A stretch of 64,000 nucleotides of DNA, from contig NZ_LNTU01000001.1 of assembly GCF_001558695.1 (NCBI RefSeq), forward strand, positions 496,001 to 560,000. Direction: 5' to 3'. Below the pieces are notes generated by a model. It saw only the letters and a list, made by a program, of their open reading frames with translations. It made no database searches and was not told the origin of the DNA. Source of the DNA: Paramesorhizobium deserti (lineage in GTDB: Bacteria; Pseudomonadota; Alphaproteobacteria; Rhizobiales; Rhizobiaceae). Positions 39,003 to 47,173 of the stretch are shown one piece after another. The number at the start of each line of letters is the position of its first letter. The first letter of the stretch is position 1. A program made the translations under genes and the position numbers.

Positions 39003-39941
39003 TCAGGCTGGTGCTCTCCCACGCTTGAACATGCGCCAGGCACGGCCATCGACGGCCGCAAGACCGATTGCGATCAACGTCATTCCCGCGACGTGCCTGC
39101 TTTCCAGCCTTTCGCCGAGCAGCAGCACGCCGAGGAAGATTGCGCTCACAGGAATCAGGAAGGTGACCAGCGCGATGTTGGTTGCCCCGGCGGTGGCGAG
39201 AATGCGGAAATAGAGGATGTAGGCGAGCGCGGTCGAGAGAAGGGCAAGCCCTATCACGGCGGCTGCGGCATTGGCCGAAGGCCAGGAGAGCGCCCAGGGC
39301 CTGTCCACAATGAGCATCAAGGGCAGGAGCATAAGGCTCGATGCCGTCACCTGACCAGTCGCGGTGACAAGCGGCGCGATCCCCATCGCACGAAAACGGC
39401 GTCCGAAAACACCGGCGAAGGCATAGGACAAGGCAGCCGCCAATATGCCCAATTGCGCCAGCACGCCGAGCCCCGAGGCGTTCAGCGCCGCGCCGCCGAT
39501 CATAATCGCAACCCCTGTAAATCCGGCCAGCACGCCGAAAAGGCGTCCGCCGGTCATCTTCTCGTCGGCAGTCAGACAATGGGCCACGACGACCGTGAAA
39601 AGCGGCGTGGTGGCATTGAGGATGGAGGCGACACCGCTGGCGATATGGGTCTGGCCCCATACGATGAGGCAAAAGGGGACAACATTGTTGAGAAGGCCCA
39701 TGCCAAGGAATGCAGCCCATACCTCTCGCGTCCTGGGCAGGCGCATCCCCATGACGCGAATGACGAGGTGAAGCGCCAAAGCGGCAAGGGCAACGCGCGA
39801 GACGACGATCGTCAACGGCGGCAATTCCTTCACGGCCACCCCGACGAAGAAGAACGACCCGCCCCAAAGAACGGAAAGAACGAGAAGCAGGGCCCATTCG
39901 AACGCGGTCATGGGCCGATTGACCGGAGCAGCAGCGGCCAT
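39003..39941 (-). CDS. EamA/DMT family transporter
   Basis: The product (312 residues) has ten membrane segments in two EamA repeats. The opening WALLLVLSVLWGGSFFFVGVA is the usual first segment, and LSTALAYILYFRILATAGAT near residue 245 is the hallmark of the second repeat. It probably exports amino acids or related metabolites, but the substrate is unknown. ATG 39941 follows GGAG at six bases; a TTG four codons upstream is possible. It is convergent with apaG. Confidence 0.93.
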   Translation of the reverse strand: MAAAAPVNRPMTAFEWALLLVLSVLWGGSFFFVGVAVKELPPLTIVVSRVALAALALHLVIRVMGMRLPRTREVWAAFLGMGLLNNVVPFCLIVWGQTHIASGVASILNATTPLFTVVVAHCLTADEKMTGGRLFGVLAGFTGVAIMIGGAALNASGLGVLAQLGILAAALSYAFAGVFGRRFRAMGIAPLVTATGQVTASSLMLLPLMLIVDRPWALSWPSANAAAAVIGLALLSTALAYILYFRILATAGATNIALVTFLIPVSAIFLGVLLLGERLESRHVAGMTLIAIGLAAVDGRAWRMFKRGRAPA

Positions 39942-40015
39942 GGCGAACTCCAAAGATGGAACGCCAGGACCGTCGCGGAAGATTGTTGAAGGTGCAACCG
40001 GTTTCTTGCTTTCGA

Positions 40016-40040
40016 ACCGCTATTTCTTCTCGAATTCCTT
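40016..40040 (-). repeat. Copy of the hslO 3' end (25 bp) downstream of phzF-like gene
   Basis: These 25 bases match 40894-40918 with one mismatch. In the reverse orientation they encode KEFEKK and a TAG stop, the same C-terminus as hslO (KEFEKK, TAA). The two copies bracket the phzF-like gene. They lie 878 bases apart in the same orientation. Confidence 0.9.
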
Positions 40041-40073
40041 TGAAGCGGCACCGGGCGCTCGGAAGCGAGGCGG

Positions 40074-40868
40074 TTACAACGGGAGCCGGATTTCCGCCTT
40101 CATGAAGGTGACGGCCTGCCCCGTGATCAGCACACGGCCGCCCGCCAGTTCACATGAAAGATGCCCACCTCGCGCGGAGGCTTGAAACGCCGAAAGACGG
40201 TGTTTGCCCAGTCTGACTGCCCAGTAAGGCACGAGCGTCGCATGGATCGATCCGGTCACGGGATCTTCCGGTATACCCGCGCCGGGCACGAAATACCGCG
40301 AGACGAAATCATGGGCATCGCCCTTGGCGGTGATGACCAGTCCCAGAGGATGGATGCCGGAAATCCTCAAGAGATCGGGAATGAAGGCACGGACGGCCTG
40401 TTCGTCCGGTAATTCAACGAAGATGTTCTCGAAATTCCGGAAGCCCGTTACCTGTTGGTCGGCAAAGCCTTTGGCAATGGCTACGGGAAGCTCGTGCAGT
40501 GGCTCCGGCGGAAAGCTGGGGAGGTCAAGGCGATATCCTCCATCGACCGGGCGAACGCGGAGTTCGCCAACATGTGTTCGGAATGCCATTTCCCGGTCGA
40601 TGCCGTATTCGGTCACCAAAATATGCGCCGTCGCGAGGGTGGCATGGCCGCAGAAATCCACTTCATGGACCGGTGTGAACCAACGGAGTTCCCAGCCAGC
40701 CCCATCGGGGCGGGCGAACGCCGTTTCAGCCAGATTGTTCTCGCTGGCTATGGCCTGCATCACGCCCTCAGGCAGCCAGTCATCGAGGACCAGCACGGCG
40801 GCCGGATTGCCGGCAAATACCTGGTCGGTAAAGGCGTCCACCTGATACATCGTGAGCGTCGACGCCAT
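40074..40868 (-). CDS. PhzF family isomerase/epimerase
   Basis: The product (264 residues) belongs to the PhzF/diaminopimelate-epimerase-like fold. MYQVDAFTDQVFAGNPAAV is the N-terminal signature, with ASENNLAETAFA (conserved glutamate) near residue 45 and HEVDFCGHATLATAHIL near 70; the second half has GIPEDPVTGSIHATLVPYW. Natural substrate is unknown for most PhzF relatives, and no phenazine gene is present. It lies 29 bases downstream of hslO in the same direction and is bracketed by 25-bp copies of the hslO 3' end, which suggests it was inserted there. Confidence 0.92.
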   Translation of the reverse strand: MASTLTMYQVDAFTDQVFAGNPAAVLVLDDWLPEGVMQAIASENNLAETAFARPDGAGWELRWFTPVHEVDFCGHATLATAHILVTEYGIDREMAFRTHVGELRVRPVDGGYRLDLPSFPPEPLHELPVAIAKGFADQQVTGFRNFENIFVELPDEQAVRAFIPDLLRISGIHPLGLVITAKGDAHDFVSRYFVPGAGIPEDPVTGSIHATLVPYWAVRLGKHRLSAFQASARGGHLSCELAGGRVLITGQAVTFMKAEIRLPL

Positions 40869-40893
40869 ATTCCTCCCGCTCCGCCTGCCAAAG

Positions 40894-40918
40894 ACCGTTA
40901 TTTCTTCTCGAATTCCTT
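40894..40918 (-). repeat. hslO 3' end, upstream copy of the 25-bp direct repeat
   Basis: This is the genuine 3' end of hslO (codons for KEFEKK and the TAA stop) and matches 40016-40040 with one mismatch (A for G in the stop codon). The pair flanks the phzF-like gene. Confidence 0.9.
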
Positions 40919-41932
40919 CGGGTCGAATTCGTATAGCGTCGAGCAGAACTCGCAGGTCACGGCTATCTTGCCATCCTCGATGCTGTCCTTGATCTCCTCG
41001 GCGGTGAAGCCGGAGAGCACGTCGCGGATCTTTTCGCGCGAACAGGAGCAATCGTCGATGACAGGCACCGACTGGAAAACACGCACACCGCGCTCATGGA
41101 AGAGGCGGTAGAGCAGCCGTTCGGTGCCGACCTGCGGATCGGTCAGCTCCGAGCTTTCGATGGTGCCGACCAGCGATTTCACCTCCAGCCAGTCATCATC
41201 CTCGAACTGCGCCTCATCGACATCTGCATCCTCGCCGTCGCCATTGGGGGCGTCACCGCCGGGAAGATCCCGTTGCCGCATGCGGACTTCGGATTCCGGC
41301 AGGAACTGCACGATCAGTCCGCCGGCGCGCCATTGCTCGACCGGCTTGCCGTTCTCGCCACGCTCGATGAGCTTGGCGACGGACAAGCGCAGATCAGTCG
41401 GGATCTGTTCCGACTGACGGAAATAGGTGCGGGCGATATCCTCGAGGCTGGAGCCATCGAGGGCGACGATGCCCTGGTAGCGCTGCATATAGGCGCCCTG
41501 GTCGATGGTCAGCGCCATCGTGCCGCGGCCCAGAAGCTCCTCCGGCGAGATATTGCCCGCGTCGATCGCCTCCGCCAGCGTTTCCTCGTCATAGCGCGCA
41601 TAGGCGCGCACGGATTTCGGCGTGCGGAAATCGACCACCAGCATGTCGACCGGCCCGTCCGACTGTGTCTGCAGGATGAACTTGCCCTCGAATTTCAGTG
41701 ACGTGCCGAGCAGGACCGTGAGCACGATGGCCTCGGCCAGGAGCCGGGCCACCTCTTCGGGGTAATCATGCCGTTCGAGAATATCGTTAAGAACGGAGCC
41801 GAGCTGGACGGCACGGCCGCGCGCATCCAGCGCCTCGACCTGAAACGGCACGACGGCATTGTCGCCGGCGAAATGGAAATCGCCCAGCCTGGCCCTCCCC
41901 GCATCCTCTCCGCTACCGAAAATCTCAACCAC
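40898..41932 (-). CDS. hslO: Redox-regulated chaperone Hsp33
   Basis: The product (344 residues) is the oxidation-activated holdase Hsp33. The N-terminal domain ([21 protein letters not shown] onward) and the C-terminal zinc switch with CSC ([11 protein letters not shown], near residue 300) and CEFC ([13 protein letters not shown], near 330) are complete. An acidic insertion ([17 protein letters not shown], near 245) makes it longer than the E. coli protein (about 290), as is usual in this order. The start is taken as GTG 41932, overlapping the argF stop by eight bases, with GGAAGGAG nine bases upstream; ATG 41980 is an alternative. It follows argD and argF in one operon. Confidence 0.93.
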   Translation of the reverse strand: MVEIFGSGEDAGRARLGDFHFAGDNAVVPFQVEALDARGRAVQLGSVLNDILERHDYPEEVARLLAEAIVLTVLLGTSLKFEGKFILQTQSDGPVDMLVVDFRTPKSVRAYARYDEETLAEAIDAGNISPEELLGRGTMALTIDQGAYMQRYQGIVALDGSSLEDIARTYFRQSEQIPTDLRLSVAKLIERGENGKPVEQWRAGGLIVQFLPESEVRMRQRDLPGGDAPNGDGEDADVDEAQFEDDDWLEVKSLVGTIESSELTDPQVGTERLLYRLFHERGVRVFQSVPVIDDCSCSREKIRDVLSGFTAEEIKDSIEDGKIAVTCEFCSTLYEFDPKEFEKK

Positions 41933-42857
41933 GCGCTTCTGCTCCTTCCAGGCACCAGGCCAGAATGGCTTTTTGTGCATGAAGGCGGTTTTCCGCCTCG
42001 TCGAAGACGACCGAATGGGGACCATCGATCACATCGTCGGTCACTTCCTCGCCGCGATGAGCGGGGAGACAATGCATGAACAACGCGTCCGATTTGGCAT
42101 GGTTCATCAGACGCTGATTGACCTGATACGGCATGAAGACATTGTGACCGCGCGCGCGGTCCTCCTGCCCCATCGAAACCCAGGTATCGGTGACGATGCA
42201 ATCGGCGCCCGACACGGCCTTTACCGGATCGGCGGTCGACATGATGCAGCCGCCATGGGCCTTGGCCCAGTCGAGATAGCCGCCGGCCGGCTCGCTGCCC
42301 TCGGGCGTTGCGATATTCAGGTTGAAATCGAACCGCGCCGACGCCTCGATCAGGGAATGAAGCACATTGTTGCCGTCGCCGGTCCAGGCGAAGGTTCGCC
42401 CTTTCACCGGGCCGCGATGCTCCTCATAGGTCATGACATCGGCCATGATCTGGCAGGGATGCGTGTCGTCGGTCAGCCCGTTAATGACCGGGACAGTCGC
42501 GTTCTCGGCCAGCTCGATCATGCGGTCATGCGTGGTGGTGCGGATCATGATGATGTCGACATAGCGCGACAGCACCTTCGCGGTATCAGCGATCGTCTCG
42601 CTGCGGCCGAGCTGCATTTCCGACCCGGTCAACATGATCGTCTCGCCACCGAGCTGGCGCATGGCGACATCGAAGGAAACGCGCGTGCGCGTCGACGGCT
42701 TGTCGAAGATCATCGCCAGCACCTTGCCGGCGAAGGGCTTCTCGGTCCCGCCTGCCTTGAGGCGCTCCTTGCGCAGCCGCGCATCGTCGAGGATGAGCCG
42801 CAGCTCCTCCGCGGAAACAGCGGAAAGATCGGTGAAATGCCTGAGATCGTGTTTCAT
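41925..42857 (-). CDS. argF: Ornithine carbamoyltransferase
   Basis: The enzyme (310 residues) makes citrulline from ornithine and carbamoyl phosphate in arginine synthesis. [21 protein letters not shown] near residue 50 contains the STRTR carbamoyl phosphate loop, [15 protein letters not shown] near 133 the HPCQ motif, and [14 protein letters not shown] near 270 the HCLP motif with ornithine site. ATG 42857 has GGA at a suitable distance; ATG 42863, two residues longer, is an alternative. It follows argD by a few bases and overlaps hslO. Confidence 0.97.
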   Translation of the reverse strand: MKHDLRHFTDLSAVSAEELRLILDDARLRKERLKAGGTEKPFAGKVLAMIFDKPSTRTRVSFDVAMRQLGGETIMLTGSEMQLGRSETIADTAKVLSRYVDIIMIRTTTHDRMIELAENATVPVINGLTDDTHPCQIMADVMTYEEHRGPVKGRTFAWTGDGNNVLHSLIEASARFDFNLNIATPEGSEPAGGYLDWAKAHGGCIMSTADPVKAVSGADCIVTDTWVSMGQEDRARGHNVFMPYQVNQRLMNHAKSDALFMHCLPAHRGEEVTDDVIDGPHSVVFDEAENRLHAQKAILAWCLEGAEARG

Positions 42858-42868
42858 AGCCATGTCCG

Positions 42869-44074
42869 TCACGCTGATTTCTGCTTGTTGGCGACGGAAA
42901 GCCGCTCGCAGGCGGTTTCGATACGGGCAAGGCCTTCGCGGGCCTCGTCCTCCGTAACGATCAGGGGCGGCAGGAGGCGCAGCACATTGTCGCCGGCACC
43001 GACGCTCAAAAGATGCTCGTCGCGCAGCGCCTGAATGAGCGCGGTGTTCGGGACGACGCATTTCAGCCCGATGAGCAGCCCGCGTCCGCGCACCTCCGAC
43101 ACCACGTCGGGATAGCGGTCAACGATCGAGGCAAGCCCCTGTTTGAAATGGAGTGCAATCTGGCGCACATGATCGAGGAAACCGTCAGCCAAAACCACAT
43201 CGAGCACCGCATTGCCGACCGCCATGGCCAGCGGATTGCCGCCATAGGTCGTGCCGTGCACGCCGGCGGTCATGCCCTTGGCGGCTTCGGCGGTCGCAAG
43301 ACAAGCGCCCATCGGAAAGCCGCCGCCGATGCCTTTGGCAACGGCCACGATATCAGGTGTGACGCCCGCCCATTCATGGGCGAAGAACTTGCCGGTCCGG
43401 CCGACACCACACTGCACCTCGTCGAGGATGAGCAGGAGACCGTTGTCATCGCAGATCTTGCGCAGCGCGCGAAGGCTCTCCTCCGGCACCGGGCGCAGGC
43501 CACCCTCGCCCTGCACCGGCTCGATCAGGATGGCCGCCGTCTCCGGCGTGATCGCCGCCTTCAGCGCCTTTTCATCGCCAAACGGCACTTGGTCGAAACC
43601 CTCGACCTTGGGTCCGAAACCCTCGAGATATTTCGCCTGACCACCGGCCGCGATCGTCGCCAGCGTGCGGCCATGGAAGGCGCCCTCGAAGGTGATGATG
43701 CGATAACGCTCGGGATGGCCGTTGACATAGTGATAGCGGCGCGCAGTCTTGATGGCGCATTCGAGCGCTTCCGCTCCGGAATTGGTGAAGAACACCTTGT
43801 CGGCAAAAGTGTTATCGACCAACCTCTGGCCCAGTCTGTCCTGATCGGGAATCTCATAGACGTTGGACACATGCCAGAGCTTATCGGCCTGAGTCTTCAG
43901 CGCGTTCACCAGATGGGGATGCGCATGGCCGAGCGAGTTGACGGCGATGCCCGCAGCAAAATCGAGATAGCGGTCGCCCTGGTCCGTGATCAGCCAAACG
44001 CCCTCGCCTCGCTCGAAGCGCAACGCGGCACGATTATAGGTATCGTAAAGCGGTTGCGCGGTTGCATGGGTCAT
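42869..44074 (-). CDS. argD: Acetylornithine aminotransferase
   Basis: This 401-residue PLP enzyme (class III aminotransferase) converts N-acetylglutamate semialdehyde to N-acetylornithine in arginine synthesis and may act as a succinyldiaminopimelate aminotransferase too. Features are [20 protein letters not shown] near residue 36, [18 protein letters not shown] near 93, [19 protein letters not shown] near 212 and the PLP lysine in [15 protein letters not shown] near 240. It is first of argD-argF-hslO, with a candidate promoter 110 bases upstream. Confidence 0.97.
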   Translation of the reverse strand: MTHATAQPLYDTYNRAALRFERGEGVWLITDQGDRYLDFAAGIAVNSLGHAHPHLVNALKTQADKLWHVSNVYEIPDQDRLGQRLVDNTFADKVFFTNSGAEALECAIKTARRYHYVNGHPERYRIITFEGAFHGRTLATIAAGGQAKYLEGFGPKVEGFDQVPFGDEKALKAAITPETAAILIEPVQGEGGLRPVPEESLRALRKICDDNGLLLILDEVQCGVGRTGKFFAHEWAGVTPDIVAVAKGIGGGFPMGACLATAEAAKGMTAGVHGTTYGGNPLAMAVGNAVLDVVLADGFLDHVRQIALHFKQGLASIVDRYPDVVSEVRGRGLLIGLKCVVPNTALIQALRDEHLLSVGAGDNVLRLLPPLIVTEDEAREGLARIETACERLSVANKQKSA

Positions 44075-44150
44075 GCCAGTCGGGCCTCCATCAGCCTGTT
44101 ATCGGTAAAGCGGATCGCATCTTCCAGGCGCAACCCGCACGGACTAAATC

Positions 44151-44173
44151 AAAAAGCCGCCCTCAGGGCGGCT
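44151..44173 (-). terminator. Terminator-like hairpin in the argD leader
   Basis: On the minus strand AGCCGCCC and GGGCGGCT form a perfect 8-bp stem with a 3-base loop, followed by five T (44151-44155). It lies 77 bases upstream of argD and only about four bases after the predicted start of transcription. No gene ends upstream on this strand, so it is not an ordinary gene-end terminator. It could attenuate or cap the argD transcript. Confidence 0.75.
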
Positions 44174-44183
44174 CAAGGCCTCC

Positions 44184-44212
44184 AATATCGTGCGTGAATG
44201 CCTAAATGTCAA
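44184..44212 (-). promoter_or_regulatory. Candidate sigma-70 promoter of argD-argF-hslO
   Basis: On the minus strand TTGACA (44207-44212) and GATATT (44184-44189) are separated by 17 bases. The -35 hexamer is consensus. Transcription would start near 44177, giving a leader of about 103 bases that begins with the hairpin at 44151-44173. Confidence 0.6.
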
Positions 44213-44341
44213 TTGAAGCGGGCTTGGTGGAAACGGGGTTCTGGCGCGGTCACATTCTCTTCAATTGGAGATAGCACCAAAACCCTGTGGTTAACATCCA
44301 AGTTGGGGAAAACCTGAAAAAGCAAATCACTGTGGCTGCCG

Positions 44342-44472
44342 GACTCTTGTCACGGAGTCACCCATTAATGTAGTTTCCCCCTTAGCAAAAACTAGATTTC
44401 GTGCGGCGGACCTAGTCATCCGGATAGATGTAGTAGTTTTGTCTGGGGCAATCCGGACAGGATGATGGATTC
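44342..44472 (+). promoter_or_regulatory. Cluster of three GANTC (CcrM) sites upstream of gcrA
   Basis: GACTC (44342-44346), GAGTC (44355-44359) and GATTC (44468-44472) lie within 131 bases in the leader region of gcrA. GANTC is the target of the alphaproteobacterial methylase CcrM, and GcrA itself acts with sigma-70 at promoters carrying methylated GANTC. One site per about 256 bp is expected by chance, fewer in GC-rich DNA. The rest of the 429-bp argD-gcrA gap shows no gene. Confidence 0.55.
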
Positions 44473-44503
44473 CGGTGAGAATGAAAGATTGGAGCCCAGG
44501 ACA

Positions 44504-45034
44504 ATGAACTGGACAGACGAGCGCGTCGAACTGCTTAAGAAGTTGTGGAGCGAAGGTCTCAGCGCCAGCCAGATCGCGGCGCAGCTTGGCGGCGTCAGCC
44601 GCAATGCGGTCATCGGCAAGGTGCATCGGCTGAAGCTTTCCGGCCGCGGCAAAACGTCTACGACCCAGACGCGCAGCAAGAAGGTCAGCACGAACAGCGC
44701 TGCCCGCAACGGTAATGTGCATTCAGGCGCAAGCCAGACGGTGGTTCGCACCAGCGTCACCAAGAGCGTCGGCGCAACGGCCCTGCAGACTGAATATGCG
44801 GTGGAAGCGGTGGCGCACACCGTGATCAAGCCCGCGGCCGATGTCGTGGTACCGATCTCGCGCCGGCTTTCGCTTCTGCAGCTGAGCGAGCGGACCTGCA
44901 AATGGCCGATCGGCGATCCGCTGAATGAGGATTTCCACTTCTGCGGCAATGATTCCGGCGAAAGCAGCCCCTATTGCACCTATCACTCCAAGCTTGCCTT
45001 CCAGCCGGTCTCGGAGCGCCGCCGCGCCCGCTGA
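44504..45034 (+). CDS. gcrA: GcrA cell cycle regulator
   Basis: The product (176 residues) is GcrA, which recruits sigma-70 RNA polymerase to promoters with methylated GANTC sites and drives S-phase genes in alphaproteobacteria. The N-terminal HTH reads MNWTDERVELLKKLW, LSASQIAAQLGGVSRNAVIG and KVHRLKLSGRGK; the middle is a low-complexity linker rich in serine, threonine and valine; the C-terminal sigma-interacting domain has CKWPIGDP and FHFCG then PYCTYHSKLAFQP. ATG 44504 follows AGGACA. It is a single gene. Confidence 0.97.
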   Translation: MNWTDERVELLKKLWSEGLSASQIAAQLGGVSRNAVIGKVHRLKLSGRGKTSTTQTRSKKVSTNSAARNGNVHSGASQTVVRTSVTKSVGATALQTEYAVEAVAHTVIKPAADVVVPISRRLSLLQLSERTCKWPIGDPLNEDFHFCGNDSGESSPYCTYHSKLAFQPVSERRRAR

Positions 45035-45699
45035 AGCGGGGTTGCGGGCTGGCGTGATTTCTGGATCCGGTCGAGGGTGACGGAGATGTCTCCGCTCCTC
45101 CAGTCGCTATTATATAGACATATCGGCCCATGGCGTGATGGTCGTTTGAAGATGCCCCGCCGTCAGGCCTGAGGGTGAGATTTGGAAAGGCCGGGTGGAA
45201 TTCGACGTTTCGGAACGGCAGAAGCGGCCGTTCCGGAACCTTCTCCCGAAAAACTTATCCCACAGTTCGCGTCCTGCCCTTATCCTTCCCCTCAGTTCTT
45301 CCCGCGGGAACGCGGCTCGCGACGGCGGGTCTCGCGGGGAAGAACCGGCGCCTCCGACGGCGGGAAAACGTATCTCGTCGTCCGGGGAGGCTCCGTCCAA
45401 GGGTTCCCCTGCCGGGACTACGCCCGGTGTGTGCTGGACGAGCACTTAAGGGGAGGGCCGAGACGGGACGTGGGGGCCGCAAGGCTGCCGCGACGATCCC
45501 CAGCCTTTCCCGAAGCGGAACGGGCGGAGACGGAAATCGCCGGACGGGCGGTCCTGTGACCGCATTCAAACTCACTACCAAAGATCGAGCGTTCGCATGA
45601 CCGCCCGTCTTCCCATTCCCGGTTCGGGTGTTCTTTCTCAATGGCCAGACGGAGGCATCCGGGTGTGGTGATGATCGCCGCTGCCAGCAGGGAGCCAAT
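45035..45699. other. Gene-free, GC-rich, hairpin-rich island between gcrA and phoR
   Basis: No frame here has protein-like composition. The stretch from about 45170 to 45560 is very GC-rich and carries several strong stems: CGGAACGGC/GCCGTTCCG (45211-45235), GTTCTTCCCGCG with CGCGGGGAAGAAC (45295-45345, one bulged G), and shorter ones around 45390-45500. Near 45110, TATATAG/TATAAT-like AT-rich sequence contrasts with it. It does not match RNase P RNA, tmRNA, 4.5S or 6S RNA landmarks. It could be a structured RNA, a repeat mosaic, or decayed sequence. Confidence 0.6.
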
Positions 45700-46998
45700 T
45701 CAGCTCTTCATCTCCGGCGCTGTGAAGCGAACGATGAAGGTCGAGCCCTCACCAACCTGCGAGCGGATGACCAGCCTTCCCCTGTGGCGGGTCAGGATGT
45801 GCTTGACGATGGCAAGACCGAGGCCCGTGCCCTTCTGGGCCCGGCTGGTCTCAACATCGACGCGGTAGAACCGCTCGGTGAGGCGCGGCAGGTGCTCGGA
45901 GGGAATACCTGGCCCGAAATCCTGGATCGAGGCGGCGATCTCCCTGCCGGCGGAGCCTTCTTCCTCTTCCAGGCGCACGATGACGCGCTTGCCGGACTGC
46001 CCGTATTTGCAGGCATTCTCCAGAAGGTTCTGGAACACCTGGATCAGTTCGTCGCGGTCGCCCATCACCTTGACCGGATGCGGCGGTATCCGGCGCTCGA
46101 TGGTCATCTCCAATTCGTTCGCCAGCGGTGACAGCGTATCGGCAACATGGTTCAGGACATTTGCCAGATCGACGCTTTCGGTGACCGCGATATGCGCCTT
46201 CATTTCGAGACGCGACAGCGAAAGCAGATCATCGATCAGCCGCGCCATGCGGTCAGCCTGCTTCTGCATGATCTGGAGGAACCTTTCGCGCGCCGCCGCG
46301 TCATTGCGGGCAGGCCCCTGCAGGGTCTCGATGAAACCGCGCAGCGATGCGAGCGGCGTGCGCAGCTCATGGCTGGCATTGGCGATGAAGTCCGACCGCA
46401 TCCGGTCGATCCTGCGCATCTCGGTCTGATCACGGAAAAGAAGCGCGAAGGACGCCCGTTCGCCGGCACCGGCATCGAGCGCCATGGCCATGACCTTGTA
46501 CCAGCGGTCCAGCGGCAGGCGTTCGAAATAATCGATGGCGCGCGGCTCGGCATCGGCGATCACCCCCTGGATCAACCCATGCATTTCGGGCGCCCGAAAG
46601 CGCAGATAAAGCACGGTATCCTCGCTCAGGGGCTGGAATGCATCGCGCGCCGCCTTATTGGCGTAAAGCACCATGCCGCCGCTGTCGAAAAGGATCATCG
46701 GATCGGGAAGCTGCTCGGCAAGACGCTCGCCGGAAATGCGCGAGAGGCCGGTTTCCGCTCCTTCGCTGCGCGCCGACCGCACTTCTTCTGCTGCCTGTCC
46801 CGGCGCGAAGGCAGCCACCGCCAACAGCAGGATAGCCCCGAGGAACAAAAGAACCGGAAGCGAAACACCCGATACGAGAACCAGGGCCAGCGCCAAGACC
46901 GCTGCGGCAAGAACGTAACGCGCACGCACGATGCGCTCGGCGACCTGCCCTGCCAGGCTGCCGGTCTTCTGCGTGGTACCTTTATCGACTTCGCTCAT
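45700..46998 (-). CDS. phoR: PhoR-like phosphate sensor histidine kinase
   Basis: The product (432 residues) is a membrane histidine kinase: two adjacent membrane segments with almost no periplasmic loop (about 28-65), a PAS domain (about 100-195, LPDPMILFDSGGMVLYANKAA), HisKA with NASHELRTPLASLRGFIETL near 213, and HATPase_c (NLLENACKYG, DFGPGI, GTGLGLAIVKHIL). The short sensor region and PAS domain are typical of PhoR. ATG 46998 has AGGACAGG directly upstream. Its partner PhoB and the pst genes, which usually follow it in this order, are not here; a GC-rich island follows instead. Confidence 0.85.
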   Translation of the reverse strand: MSEVDKGTTQKTGSLAGQVAERIVRARYVLAAAVLALALVLVSGVSLPVLLFLGAILLLAVAAFAPGQAAEEVRSARSEGAETGLSRISGERLAEQLPDPMILFDSGGMVLYANKAARDAFQPLSEDTVLYLRFRAPEMHGLIQGVIADAEPRAIDYFERLPLDRWYKVMAMALDAGAGERASFALLFRDQTEMRRIDRMRSDFIANASHELRTPLASLRGFIETLQGPARNDAAARERFLQIMQKQADRMARLIDDLLSLSRLEMKAHIAVTESVDLANVLNHVADTLSPLANELEMTIERRIPPHPVKVMGDRDELIQVFQNLLENACKYGQSGKRVIVRLEEEEGSAGREIAASIQDFGPGIPSEHLPRLTERFYRVDVETSRAQKGTGLGLAIVKHILTRHRGRLVIRSQVGEGSTFIVRFTAPEMKS

Positions 46999-47173
46999 CC
47001 TGTCCTGTTCCACCTGCCAGCGCGACTCATATTTCGACAGCTCGCAGCATCTCTTAAAGGATATATGGCGCTGCAAGTTCCGGTAAGCATGTTCCGATGA
47101 AGCGCAGGGCTGCCTCTGGACGCCGGATCAATGCCCCCATACCATGAATTCATTTAAATGAAAGGAATCCGCC

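Noticed and set aside
45182-45698. Open frames of about 125-150 residues in the GC island
   Set aside because: They are arginine- and proline-rich with no ribosome site and occur in several frames at once, as expected in GC-rich non-coding DNA.
45035-45699. RNase P RNA, tmRNA, 4.5S or 6S RNA in the GC island
   Set aside because: None of the universal landmarks (GAGGAAAGTCC and ACAGAA blocks of RNase P RNA, tRNA-like ends or a tag reading frame of tmRNA, the GGAAGG loop of 4.5S) were found on either strand.
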